From Candidatus Omnitrophota bacterium (GTDB lineage Bacteria > Omnitrophota > Gorgyraeia > Duberdicusellales > 4484-171): a DNA stretch of 55,714 bases. The stretch covers positions 1 to 55,714 of the forward strand of contig PMCS01000026.1 in the NCBI GenBank assembly GCA_003154195.1, in the 5' to 3' direction. Numbering within the stretch: the stretch's first letter is position 1; every line of letters begins with the position of its first letter. Both the position numbers and the translations under genes were made by a program. Shown here piece by piece: positions 18,213 to 27,579 of this stretch. Under the pieces are notes generated by a model that was not told where the DNA came from, made no database searches, and was given only the letters and a program-made list of their open reading frames with translations.

Positions 18213-18474
18213 CCGCAGATGATCGCTGATGAGAAGATGCGAGATGATCGCAGATTGCATTAGTTACCGGGCAGTATAATAACTATTTGGGTGAATAGTT
18301 AATGGTGAAAGATTAAGAGACAAACTTTTGCGGGAACTAACTACTTACTTTTAACGATTAGCGCTGTTTTTCTGTGTCGATTAATTCCCCTTTTTATTTG
18401 CCATTTTTTATCCCCCTATTTTTATCTACCTATCTGCGATCATCTGTTTCTTTTAATCTGCGATCATCTGTGCT
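18213..18474. repeat. GATGATC word-arm inverted repeat, copy 4 (long centre)
   Basis: Left units: CGCAGATGATCGCTGATGA and GCGAGATGATCGCAGATT. Right units: ATCTGCGATCATCTGTTTC and AATCTGCGATCATCTGTGC. About 170 bases of unrelated AT-rich sequence separate the arms, the longest centre of the family here. The right arm ends about 10 bases before the tyrS ATG, and no Shine-Dalgarno sequence is visible between. Confidence 0.8.
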
Positions 18475-18485
18475 AAAATAAGCTA

Positions 18486-19688
18486 ATGCTAAAAGATATC
18501 GATACCCATATTAACGCAATCGTTGAGAATTCCGTTGACGCTATTTCCCGTCATGAATTAGCGGAAAAGCTGAAGGTTTGTTTTGAAAAAAACGAATCCT
18601 TGAAGCTGAAAATCGGTTTTGACCCTACGGCAAGAGATATCCATTTAGGCCATACCGTACTTTTGCGTAAACTGCGCAAGCTGCAGGAACTAGGCCACGA
18701 AGTCTACCTTATCATCGGCGATTTTACCGCTAAGATCGGCGATCCTTCGGGAAAGTCCAGTTTGCGGCCGGTATTAAGCGATGAAGAGATAAAAGACAAC
18801 GCTTCGACTTATACCGACCAGGCCTTCAAAATTTTAGACCGGGAAAAGACAAAAATAATTTATAACAGTGTTTGGTATAAGGATAAGACCGTAGCGCAAT
18901 TTCTCTCGATTCTTTCTTCCTATACCGTGGCCAGAGTCCTTGAGCGCGATGATTTTTCCCTAAGGCTTCGCGAAAATAAGCCGTTGACGATGCTTGAGAT
19001 AATCTACCCGTTGATTCAGGGGTATGATTCGGTATGCCTGGAAGCCGACGTGGAATTCGGCGGAACCGACCAGAAATTCAATTTAATTGTCGGCCGGCAT
19101 TTGCAGGAAGTTTACGGCCAGAAGCCGCAATGTATTGTTACTATGCCTTTGCTTGTGGGTTTAGACGGTAAGAACAAGATGTCTAAATCTTTAGGTAATT
19201 ATGTCGGCGTATTGGATAATCCCAAAGATATGTTCGGAAAAATCATGAGTATTTCCGATGAGGTGATGTGGGAGTATTTCCGGTTGCTGACCGACCATAA
19301 ATCCGAAGATGCCAAAAAGATGCATCCTAAAGAAGCTAAGATGATGCTGGCGCAGACTATCGTTTCTTTTTATCACTCCCCCGAAGCAGGTCTTCGCGAA
19401 AAAGACGAATTCGCGAGAGTATTCAGCCAGAAAGAATTACCCCAGGATATGCTTGTTTATAAAGTTAAAGAGAATGGCCCGGATTTACTTGAAGTTTTGG
19501 TTCAGGCAAAGATAGTTAATTCAAAAAATGAAGCTCGACGGTTATTAACGCAAGGTGCTATCTCAATGATTGATGCCGCTACAAATCAGGAAACGGCAGT
19601 CAGCGCTCAAACGATAAATATTCCCGCGCCGGGGATTGTTTTAAAGATCGGCAAGAAGAAGTTTCTTAAAATAATATGCCAGAATTAA
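18486..19688 (+). CDS. tyrS: Tyrosyl-tRNA synthetase
   Basis: This class I synthetase charges tRNA-Tyr. The 400-residue protein has HLGH at residues 53-56 (the HIGH motif), KMSKS at 231-235, and a C-terminal S4 RNA-binding domain (about 335-400, ARRLLTQGAISM). The sequence belongs to the TyrZ-like bacterial branch with a compact C-terminus. Its end overlaps the next gene by 13 bases, implying translational coupling with the first GalT-like gene. Confidence 0.95.
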   Translation: MLKDIDTHINAIVENSVDAISRHELAEKLKVCFEKNESLKLKIGFDPTARDIHLGHTVLLRKLRKLQELGHEVYLIIGDFTAKIGDPSGKSSLRPVLSDEEIKDNASTYTDQAFKILDREKTKIIYNSVWYKDKTVAQFLSILSSYTVARVLERDDFSLRLRENKPLTMLEIIYPLIQGYDSVCLEADVEFGGTDQKFNLIVGRHLQEVYGQKPQCIVTMPLLVGLDGKNKMSKSLGNYVGVLDNPKDMFGKIMSISDEVMWEYFRLLTDHKSEDAKKMHPKEAKMMLAQTIVSFYHSPEAGLREKDEFARVFSQKELPQDMLVYKVKENGPDLLEVLVQAKIVNSKNEARRLLTQGAISMIDAATNQETAVSAQTINIPAPGIVLKIGKKKFLKIICQN

Positions 19689-20677
19689 GAAAAGATCCTA
19701 TTTTAGGCCGATGGGTTATTATCGCGACTGAGCGCGCTAAAAGGCCCAAAGATTTTAAGCGTGATATCGTCAATCTGCCGGAAGGGGATTGCCCTTTTTG
19801 CCGGGGCAATGAGCATGAGACATCCGCGGAGTTGTTTTCAATTAGAGACGATAAGGGTGATTGGCGGGTAAGAGTTATTCCCAGCCGAAAACCTTTTTTA
19901 AAATCCGACGATAAATTATGGAAAAAAGGCAAGGGCCCGTATGATTTAATGGCGGCCTTCGGCAGCCATGAAACCGTTATTGAAACGCCGGAACATATTG
20001 CCAATATGGCGGATTTGGAAGTTGCGCAGATAAAGGACGTGCTGCGTGTTTATTGCATCCGCGCCGGAGAGATAGAAAAAGATTTAAGGATTAAATATGT
20101 GCTGTTGTTTAAGAATTATGGTTATGACGCCGGCGCCGGGCCGATCAAACACTCGCGTTCTCAAATTATTGCCGCCCCCGTTAATTTAAAAAGAGTAAAA
20201 GAAGAATTAGAAGGGGCAAAATCCTACTATAATTATCATCAACGATGTGTTTTTTGCGATATCTGCAGCCAGGAATTATCCCAGAAAGAAAGGATAGTTT
20301 TAGACGAGGAAGGATTCCTGGCGTTGGTTCCTTTTGCTCCGCGTTTTCCTTTCGAAATATGGATCATGCCTAAAAAGCATTCGCCTTATTTTTGCGGTAT
20401 AAACGACGGCGAAATGTATGGCCTGGCGAAAGTTATGAAAAAAATTCTTACCAAGCTCAAAGTCTTGCTGAATGATCCCGCGTATAATTACGTTATACAC
20501 ACCGCGCCGTTTAAGCGGCAATATCCGGGTTATTGGTCGACAATTGACGATGATTTTCATTGGCATATCGAAATTACCCCGCGGTTGACGCGGGTTGCCG
20601 GTTTTGAGTGGGGTAGTGGTTTTTATATCTGTCCGGTTCTTCCGGAAGAAGCGGCGAAATTTTTGAGAGAAATATAA
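19676..20677 (+). CDS. GalT-like nucleotidyltransferase paralogue lacking the catalytic histidine
   Basis: The 333-residue protein has the galactose-1-phosphate uridylyltransferase (HIT superfamily) fold signatures: MPELRKDPILGRWVIIA, CPFCRGNE (zinc-type cysteines), CVFCDIC, and the C-terminal HWHIEITPRLTRVAGFEWGSG. The active-site motif HxHxQ, where the second histidine is uridylylated, reads H159-S-R161-S-Q. The nucleophile is therefore replaced by arginine (codon CGT in place of CAT, a single transition). The protein overlaps the tyrS end and is followed by an intact paralogue at 20843. It may be a catalytically dead partner, a protein with a new role, or a sequencing error at one base. 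Confidence 0.85.
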   Translation: MPELRKDPILGRWVIIATERAKRPKDFKRDIVNLPEGDCPFCRGNEHETSAELFSIRDDKGDWRVRVIPSRKPFLKSDDKLWKKGKGPYDLMAAFGSHETVIETPEHIANMADLEVAQIKDVLRVYCIRAGEIEKDLRIKYVLLFKNYGYDAGAGPIKHSRSQIIAAPVNLKRVKEELEGAKSYYNYHQRCVFCDICSQELSQKERIVLDEEGFLALVPFAPRFPFEIWIMPKKHSPYFCGINDGEMYGLAKVMKKILTKLKVLLNDPAYNYVIHTAPFKRQYPGYWSTIDDDFHWHIEITPRLTRVAGFEWGSGFYICPVLPEEAAKFLREI

Positions 20678-20824
20678 TCGCAGATGATCGCTGATTGTAA
20701 AATCAACTGATGATCGCTGATGAAAATCAATGTAGGCTGCGGACAAAACAATCAAATTTTAATGTTTTTGATTTTTTGTATTTATCTGCGATCATCTGTT
20801 GCATCTAATCTGTGATCATCAGCG
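20678..20824. repeat. GATGATC word-arm inverted repeat, copy 5
   Basis: Left units: CGCAGATGATCGCTGATTG and GATGATCGCTGATGA. Right units: ATCTGCGATCATCTGTTGC and AATCTGTGATCATCAGCG. It starts at the stop codon of the first GalT-like gene and ends 18 bases before the second. A short GAGCGAAGCG stretch follows. Confidence 0.8.
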
Positions 20825-20842
20825 TAACGAGCGAAGCGAACT

Positions 20843-21841
20843 ATGCCCGAACTACGAAAAGATCCTATTGTCGGCCGGTGGGTGGTGGTGAATGTGGAAA
20901 ACCCGTATTTACCGCAGGATTTTAACCTTACGCCTTTTAAATGGCAGGGTAACCAGGGTTGTCCTTTTTGCTATGGCAATGAGCATCTAACGCCCGCGGA
21001 AATCGAGGTTATTTCACCTATTCCCCGAACACCCAATAGCAGCGGCTGGAAGGTAAGAGTGGTGCCGAATAAATTTCCCGCTCTGCGAATAGAAGGTGAT
21101 TTGAATAAGCACGCTTCAGGGATTTATGACGTTTCTAATGGGGTAGGCGCGCACGAGGTTATTATTGATAACCCCGACCATTACAAAGATATGCCCGATT
21201 TAGATGATTTGGAAGTGGAATATATTTTAAAAACATATCGGTCGCGCAGCCTCGATTTGCGAAAAGACAAACGTTTTAAGTACCTTCTTATTTTTAAAAA
21301 TGTTGGTTTGGAAGCCGGCGCGTCACTGGAACATTGTCATTCCCAGCTTATCGCGCTTCCCATGGTTCCTAAAAATGTCGCCGAAGAAGTCAAGGGGGCT
21401 CAACATTATTATGAGTACCGGGAGCGGTGTATTTTTTGCGATATGCTCAGCTATGAGCAGGAAAACCGCGGGGAAAGAGTTGTGTTGGAGACCCAGCACT
21501 TTATTTCCTTTTGCCCTCTTTCCAGCCGTTTTTCTTTTGAAGTGTGGATTATGCCCAAGGACCACTCGGTAGATTATGCCGAAACCGGCGACGCTATTCT
21601 TTGGGATTTATCTAAAATTTTTAAAGATACCCTTACGCGTTTAAAAAAAGTTTTAGGCCAACATCCTTACAATTATATTATCCACACTTCGCCGGTAAAT
21701 ACCGATGTCCCCTTTTCTTATCATTGGCATATCGAGATAATGCCCAAGCTTACCAGCGTCGCCGGTTTTGAATGGGGCAGTGGCTTCTATGTTGTCCAGA
21801 CCCCGCCGGAAACCGCGGCGAAACTATTACGGGAATGTTAA
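20843..21841 (+). CDS. galT: Galactose-1-phosphate uridylyltransferase-like enzyme, catalytically intact
   Basis: The 332-residue protein has the same family signatures as the gene before it and keeps the active site H164-C-H166-S-Q, at the same positions as H164 and H166 of the well-studied E. coli enzyme. The cysteine pairs CPFC and CIFC are present, and the C-terminal HWHIEIMPKLTSVAGFEWG carries further metal and substrate ligands. GalT moves UMP between glucose and galactose 1-phosphates; some relatives act on ADP-sugars, and glgA about 12 kb downstream leaves room for that. The two paralogues are clearly related along their whole length and probably arose by tandem duplication. Confidence 0.88.
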   Translation: MPELRKDPIVGRWVVVNVENPYLPQDFNLTPFKWQGNQGCPFCYGNEHLTPAEIEVISPIPRTPNSSGWKVRVVPNKFPALRIEGDLNKHASGIYDVSNGVGAHEVIIDNPDHYKDMPDLDDLEVEYILKTYRSRSLDLRKDKRFKYLLIFKNVGLEAGASLEHCHSQLIALPMVPKNVAEEVKGAQHYYEYRERCIFCDMLSYEQENRGERVVLETQHFISFCPLSSRFSFEVWIMPKDHSVDYAETGDAILWDLSKIFKDTLTRLKKVLGQHPYNYIIHTSPVNTDVPFSYHWHIEIMPKLTSVAGFEWGSGFYVVQTPPETAAKLLREC

Positions 21842-21969
21842 TGGGTAAAGAACGGATCAGCCCTCGGCAGAAAAACATTTCCCGTTTGCTGCGAGAGAAG
21901 AAAGAATTGCACGCGGAGAAAATAAAGGTTGTCCGTAAAATAAAACCCGATAAGGCATCTCGGCAATAG
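21841..21969 (+). CDS. Small basic protein, unknown
   Basis: A 42-residue frame starts at an ATG sharing one base with the galT stop codon (TAATG), a typical coupled arrangement. The product is strongly basic (runs such as RLLREKKELHAEKIKVVRK) and probably one amphipathic helix. It resembles no family I can name. The frame is also open upstream within galT, so the coding status is uncertain. Confidence 0.4.
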   Translation: MGKERISPRQKNISRLLREKKELHAEKIKVVRKIKPDKASRQ

Positions 21970-22091
21970 GAAAATAGCTCTGTGAAGGGCTGTCTTTTAT
22001 CCATGCACCAGAAGACCGCGCCCGTGAGGCCGCGGAGCTTCATTTTTGCTTTAATGCCACAAAAAAATATATGACTTTTCAAGGAGATAGC

Positions 22092-23321
22092 ATGAAAAAA
22101 TCATTAGTTTTCCTGGTCGCATTGGGATTAACTTTTGGCGCGTGGGCGCAGGGCGCTGACAGCAAGGCAGCGGTTAAGGCGATTAATGGTTTATCGGTCG
22201 ATCTTTATAAAAAATTAGGTTCTCAAAACCAGGGTAACCTGTTTTTTTCGCCTTATTCTATTTCCGACGCCCTGGCTATGGCCTATGGCGGCGCGCGAGG
22301 GGCGACAGAACAGGAGATGGCTAAAACTTTGTATTTTCCCTTGGAACAGGAAAAATTGCATGAAAGTTTTTCTGATTTAAACGCCGGCTTAAAAATTATC
22401 CAGCAAAAAGGAAATATTGAAATAAACGTTGCCAACTCGTTATGGGTGCAGAGCGATTACCAGGAAGGCGCCGATTATTTTAAGGTTAAAGAAGAATTCC
22501 TCAACCTTACCCTCCAATATTACAAGTCGCAGTTAAACAAGGTAGATTATCGGGATATCACCAAGGCACAATTTATCCGCGAGACCATTAACGCTTGGGT
22601 AGAAAAAAATACCAACAATAAAATAAAAAACCTGGTGCCGCCGGATGTTCCCGATCGGAATACCCGCTTAATCCTAGTAAACGCGATTTATTTTAAAGGC
22701 AAGTGGCAGGATGCGTTTAAGAAAAATGATACCAAGCCGATGTCTTTCTATCTTAACGCGAACGAGACGAAAAATGTCGATATGATGCACCAAACGGGTA
22801 ATTTTAAATATAGCACAGATGATCTTTGTCATATATTGGAGTTACCCTATAAAGGCGGTGATCTATCGATGGTAATTATTTTGCCCAGAGAAAAAGACGG
22901 CTTAATTAATTTAGAACGCCAGTTGACTTTAGAGAAAATCAATAGTTGGCTGCCGGGGTGGCGACCCCGGGAGGTTGAGGTTTATCTGCCTAAGTTTAAG
23001 CTGGAAGCTGCATTTATGTTGGCCGATACGTTAAAAGAGATGGGTATGCCTGCGGCGTTTGACCAAAAATCTGCCGACTTTTCCGGCATGGCGGATTTCC
23101 CCGCGGCATATCAGCTGTATATTTCTAAAGTTATCCACAAGGCTTTCGTCGATGTTTACGAAGAAGGGACGGAGGCTGGCGCGGCTACCGGGATGTTTAT
23201 GGACGCGGGCGGCAGGTCTTTACCGGAAATTTTTCGCGCCGACCACCCTTTTATTTTCTTGATCAAGGATAACAAAACCGGCGCGATCCTGTTTTTAGGC
23301 CGCTATGTAAAACCGGAATAG
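22092..23321 (+). CDS. Secreted serpin (serine protease inhibitor)
   Basis: Serpins trap proteases by inserting a cleaved loop into a central sheet. The 409-residue protein starts with a signal peptide (MKKSLVFLVALGLTFGAWA, cut about residue 19) and shows the family core NLFFSPYSISDALAMAYGGA, LVNAIYFKGKWQDAF and the C-terminal HPFIFLIKDNKTGAILFLG. The loop hinge EEGTEAGAATG is rich in small residues, as inhibitory members need. The following GGRSL resembles the P1 Arg-Ser bond of antithrombin-type loops, suggesting a trypsin-like target, although the loop appears one or two residues longer than standard. AAGGAG precedes the ATG at 22092. It is a lone gene and could be horizontally acquired, but composition does not stand out. 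Confidence 0.92.
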   Translation: MKKSLVFLVALGLTFGAWAQGADSKAAVKAINGLSVDLYKKLGSQNQGNLFFSPYSISDALAMAYGGARGATEQEMAKTLYFPLEQEKLHESFSDLNAGLKIIQQKGNIEINVANSLWVQSDYQEGADYFKVKEEFLNLTLQYYKSQLNKVDYRDITKAQFIRETINAWVEKNTNNKIKNLVPPDVPDRNTRLILVNAIYFKGKWQDAFKKNDTKPMSFYLNANETKNVDMMHQTGNFKYSTDDLCHILELPYKGGDLSMVIILPREKDGLINLERQLTLEKINSWLPGWRPREVEVYLPKFKLEAAFMLADTLKEMGMPAAFDQKSADFSGMADFPAAYQLYISKVIHKAFVDVYEEGTEAGAATGMFMDAGGRSLPEIFRADHPFIFLIKDNKTGAILFLGRYVKPE

Positions 23322-23343
23322 AATCGGGGCTTATTAAAAAATA

Positions 23344-23371
23344 TTGACAAACCCGCCTGATTGGGTAATAT
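23344..23371 (+). promoter_or_regulatory. Promoter upstream of gap
   Basis: A perfect -35 TTGACA (23344-23349) is followed after 16 bases by TAATAT (23366-23371). It would drive the gap-pgk-tpiA-secG cluster through a leader of about 240 bases that contains a body-plus-hairpin element. The -10 is imperfect and spacing alternatives exist. Confidence 0.45.
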
Positions 23372-23482
23372 ATTAGTCTACAAAAAACTGGTTTTGGTAT
23401 AAACTGCGAAAATTTAACTTTTCGTTGAAATCAATTAACAAAATAGATGTTAGATTGGCTGACTAAAAATTAATGTGCATGT

Positions 23483-24682
<1,200 letters not shown>

Positions 24683-24689
24683 TTATAGT

Positions 24690-24800
24690 AAATGTGCCTA
24701 AAGTGCCCTAAAGTTGTAAGTGCCTAAAGTTAAGTACAGAGAATTATTCTTTTGTTTTTAACTTTAGGCACTTTAGGGCACTTTGAACTTTAGGCATTTA
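24690..24800. repeat. Word-arm inverted repeat (GTGCCTAAAGT set)
   Basis: The left arm repeats GTGCCTAAAGTGCCCTAAAG and AAGTGCCTAAAGTTAAG. The right arm is AACTTTAGGCACTTTAGGGC followed by ACTTTGAACTTTAGGCA. About 30 bases separate the arms. It occupies nearly the whole gap between gap and pgk, ending at the pgk ribosome binding site. Confidence 0.8.
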
Positions 24801-24812
24801 AAGAGGTATGCT

Positions 24813-25994
24813 ATGGCCAAGCTGACCGTCAAAGACCTGGATTTCAAAGGCAAGAAAGTTATTGTCCGGGTTGATTTTAATGTGCCCTTAGACAAAAAAA
24901 CCGGCGCGATTACCGACGATATACGGATTCGCGAAGCGTTGCCGACAATAAAATATATTTTAGATAAAAATCCCCGAAAGCTTATTTTAATGAGCCATAT
25001 GGGCCGGCCCGATGGTAAAGTCATCGAAGGCTTGCGCATGAATGTGGTTGCTAAGAAATTAGCCGAGTTGCTTGGTAAAGAGGTAGAAAAGCTCGACGAT
25101 TGCGTGGGCGATGAGATTAAAAAGAAAATCGATTCTTCTTCCCGGCAGATTGTTTTGCTGGAGAATTTAAGATTTCATGCCGAAGAAGAAGAAGGGGACG
25201 AAAATTTTGCCCGGCAGCTTGCTTCATTGGCCGATGTTTATGTCAATGATGCCTTCGGTACGGCGCATCGAAGCCACGCGTCCACCACAGTCATCGCTAA
25301 ATTTTTACCGAGCTGCCTGGGGCTTCTGATGGAGAAAGAAGTTAACAGCCTCGCTTTTGCCCTTAATCCCGAAAAACCTTATGCGGTCATTCTGGGCGGA
25401 GCCAAGGTGAGCGACAAGATCCCCGTTATCGTTAATTTAATGAAGCGGGCGAATAAGATTTTAATCGGCGGAGCGATGGCCTATACTTTTCTTAAGAGCC
25501 GGGGCCAGCCTGTCGGTAAGTCTAAAGTTGAAGACGATAAACTTGACTTAGCCGGGAATATTTTAAAAGACGCGAAAAAAAATAAAGTCGAAATAATTTT
25601 GCCGGTTGACCATGTTGTTGTGGAAGCTGTCGAAAAGCCGGAAACAAAAAAGATCGTTGATGTTATTCCCGATGGTTTTATGGGTGTAGATATCGGCCCC
25701 AAAACGGTCAGTCTTTTTAACGCGCAATTGGCGAAAGCAAAAACGATTCTCTGGAACGGTCCGGTAGGAATTTTCGAGAATCCCAATTATGCCGGGGGGA
25801 CAAAAGAGATAGCTTTATTTTTAGCCAAGCTTAAAAACGCGAAGGTTATCGTCGGCGGCGGCGATTCTGCCAGCGCCGCTAAGGAATTCGGCGTGGCAAA
25901 AGTTTTTTATCACGTATCTACCGGCGGCGGCGCTTCTCTGGAATTTCTGGAAGGCAAGGAGTTGCCGGGGATTGCGGTTATAAAAGAGAAGTAA
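24813..25994 (+). CDS. pgk: Phosphoglycerate kinase
   Basis: Pgk makes ATP from 1,3-bisphosphoglycerate. The 393-residue protein begins KKVIVRVDFNVPLDKKTGAI, then has MSHMGRP, FGTAHRSHAS, LGGAKVSDKIPV and the C-terminal nucleotide loop IVGGGDSASAA followed by STGGGASLEFLEGKELPG. The length is standard. AGAGG precedes the ATG at 24813; upstream in-frame codons belong to the repeat. Confidence 0.97.
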   Translation: MAKLTVKDLDFKGKKVIVRVDFNVPLDKKTGAITDDIRIREALPTIKYILDKNPRKLILMSHMGRPDGKVIEGLRMNVVAKKLAELLGKEVEKLDDCVGDEIKKKIDSSSRQIVLLENLRFHAEEEEGDENFARQLASLADVYVNDAFGTAHRSHASTTVIAKFLPSCLGLLMEKEVNSLAFALNPEKPYAVILGGAKVSDKIPVIVNLMKRANKILIGGAMAYTFLKSRGQPVGKSKVEDDKLDLAGNILKDAKKNKVEIILPVDHVVVEAVEKPETKKIVDVIPDGFMGVDIGPKTVSLFNAQLAKAKTILWNGPVGIFENPNYAGGTKEIALFLAKLKNAKVIVGGGDSASAAKEFGVAKVFYHVSTGGGASLEFLEGKELPGIAVIKEK

Positions 25995-26008
25995 TGCCTA
26001 TAAATAAT

Positions 26009-26152
26009 CCTGTAGGGGTCGGGCATGCCCGACCCTTTAATAAATAAAAATAAGAAAAACAATATTAAAATTTTATAGAGTAACGGGCGAGGTAATAAAA
26101 TTAAGTTTTGCCGCTTTGCGGCAGGCCAAATTTTATTACCTCGCCCCTACAG
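26009..26152. repeat. Composite inverted repeat between pgk and tpiA
   Basis: The outer arms are CCTGTAGGGG (26009-26018) and CCCCTACAGG (about 26145-26154). Inner arms are GGGCGAGGTAATAAAATT (26085-26102) and its complement. Inside these is the hairpin TTTTGCCGC / GCGGCAGGCC. A separate perfect 20-base palindrome centred on GGGCATGCCC lies at 26017-26036. A related fragment (CGCCCCTACA) lies before rpmE near 36965. Confidence 0.7.
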
Positions 26153-26189
26153 GACATTTTGACAAGATAAATTTATAAAAAGGAATAAA

Positions 26190-26957
26190 ATGAGAAAGCC
26201 ATTAATTGCCGGCAACTGGAAGATGTATAAGACGATTAACGAAGCCACTAAGCTTGTCGGCGGCCTGAAGAAAGAGCTGGTTGATTTTAACGGCGTGGAT
26301 ATTATTTTGTTACCCGCTTTTACCGCTTTGTATTATGTTTTTCAGGCAATCGCCGACAGTAATATACAATTAGGCGCTCAAAATTTGCACTGGGAGAAAG
26401 AGGGAGCGTTTACCGGAGAAATTTCGCCGATTATGCTTAAGGATTGTGGCTGTGAATATGTTATTGTGGGGCATTCCGAGCGAAGGAAATACTTTGGCGA
26501 AACTGATGAAGTCGTCAATAAAAAAACCAAGACCGCTTTAAACGTGGGGTTGATGCCGATTGTTTGTATTGGTGAAACCCTGGAAGAACGCGAAGCTGAC
26601 AAGACTATGGGGGTTATCGAAGCGCAGCTTTCCGGCGCGTTCAAAGACTTTACCGCCGATGAAATTCAGGGAATCGTTGTTGCCTACGAACCGGTTTGGG
26701 CGATCGGCACCGGTAAAAATGCGACGCCCGATCAGGCGCAGGAAGTGCACAAATTTATCCGCGGTTGGATTAGCAGCCATTTTAGCGGCGAAATCGCGCA
26801 AGAATTAAGAATCCTTTATGGCGGGAGCGTTAAGCCTAACAACATAAAAGAATTAATGCAGGAACAGGATATTGATGGAGCTTTGGTGGGAGGAGCGTCG
26901 TTGGACGTATTATCTTTCAGCCAGATCGTAAAAGGCGCCATCGCGGAGAAGAAATGA
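26190..26957 (+). CDS. tpiA: Triosephosphate isomerase
   Basis: TpiA interconverts the two triose phosphates. The 255-residue protein starts RKPLIAGNWKMYKT (substrate Asn-Lys) and has catalytic His95 in VGHSERR and Glu167 in AYEPVWAIGTGK. Phosphate-binding GGSVKPNN and GALVGGASL follow near the end. AAAGGA precedes the start. Third gene of the glycolytic cluster, preceded by a repeat-filled gap. Confidence 0.97.
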   Translation: MRKPLIAGNWKMYKTINEATKLVGGLKKELVDFNGVDIILLPAFTALYYVFQAIADSNIQLGAQNLHWEKEGAFTGEISPIMLKDCGCEYVIVGHSERRKYFGETDEVVNKKTKTALNVGLMPIVCIGETLEEREADKTMGVIEAQLSGAFKDFTADEIQGIVVAYEPVWAIGTGKNATPDQAQEVHKFIRGWISSHFSGEIAQELRILYGGSVKPNNIKELMQEQDIDGALVGGASLDVLSFSQIVKGAIAEKK

Positions 26958-27070
26958 AGCACAAATGTACTCCCCGCGGCAAGCCGCGGGGTATCCAGCT
27001 TCATTTCTCCGAAGCCAAATACTGAAAGCCTTCATTCCTGTGGCAAACCACAGGGTATTCGGCGAAGGAG
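26946..27070. repeat. Tandem fold-back elements between tpiA and secG
   Basis: Two nested hairpins lie in a row. The first has outer arms GGAGAAGAAATGAAGC (including the last tpiA codons) and GCTTCATTTCTCC around the core CCCCGCGGC / GCCGCGGGG (26972-26991). The second has outer arms near CTCCGAAGCC and GGCGAAGGAG around CCTGTGG / CCACAGG (27037-27054). The second right arm carries the secG ribosome binding site. Confidence 0.7.
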
Positions 27071-27078
27071 AATAAATT

Positions 27079-27579
27079 ATGTATACTTTATTGACGATTA
27101 CGCATATTATTATTGTTCTCGCTCTTATCAGCATAATTTTAGTCCAGCGCGGCCGCAGCGGCGGCCTGGTCGAAGCCCTGGGTGGCGTCGAATCTATTTT
27201 TGGCACCAAGACTCAATCTTTTTTTGTAAAGACGACGATAGTTTTATCCATTCTCTTTTTTGCCAGTTCGATAGGCCTGGTTTACTTCTCCAAAGCAAAA
27301 GGTAATTCGGTAATGGATAAATTTAAGGATCTTCCCGCGAAAGACGCGCCTAAGCCGGACGCAAAAAGCTTTGATCATAAAGCGGTTGGCTTGGATAAAG
27401 AGAAAACAACGACTGCAAAATCCGGCGAGTCGTCTAAAGCCCCGGCGGTGTCCGCTTCCCAACCCATTGTCGTAGAAGCGCCGGCGTCTTTGAAGGGGCC
27501 CGCTTCTGCCAACACCGCTTCGGCTAATTCTGCCGCTCCGGATAAACCGGCGCTGCCTGTTTCTAACGCTACCAGATGA
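27079..27579 (+). CDS. secG: Preprotein translocase subunit SecG
   Basis: SecG is a small accessory subunit of the SecYEG channel in the inner membrane. The first 75 residues match the family: a membrane segment at about 2-20, the conserved loop VQRGRSGGLVEALGGVESIFGTK-type stretch (family pattern Q-x-G-x-G-G-l-...-l-F-G), and a second membrane segment at about 52-70. The remaining 90 residues are a charged and then Ala/Pro/Ser-rich tail, much longer than in most SecG proteins. The stop codon overlaps the next start (ATGA). Confidence 0.9.
   Translation: MYTLLTITHIIIVLALISIILVQRGRSGGLVEALGGVESIFGTKTQSFFVKTTIVLSILFFASSIGLVYFSKAKGNSVMDKFKDLPAKDAPKPDAKSFDHKAVGLDKEKTTTAKSGESSKAPAVSASQPIVVEAPASLKGPASANTASANSAAPDKPALPVSNATR

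Noticed and set aside
26159-26164. TTGACA before tpiA
   Set aside because: The only -10-like sequence (TATAAA) is about 11 bases away, too close for a normal promoter.
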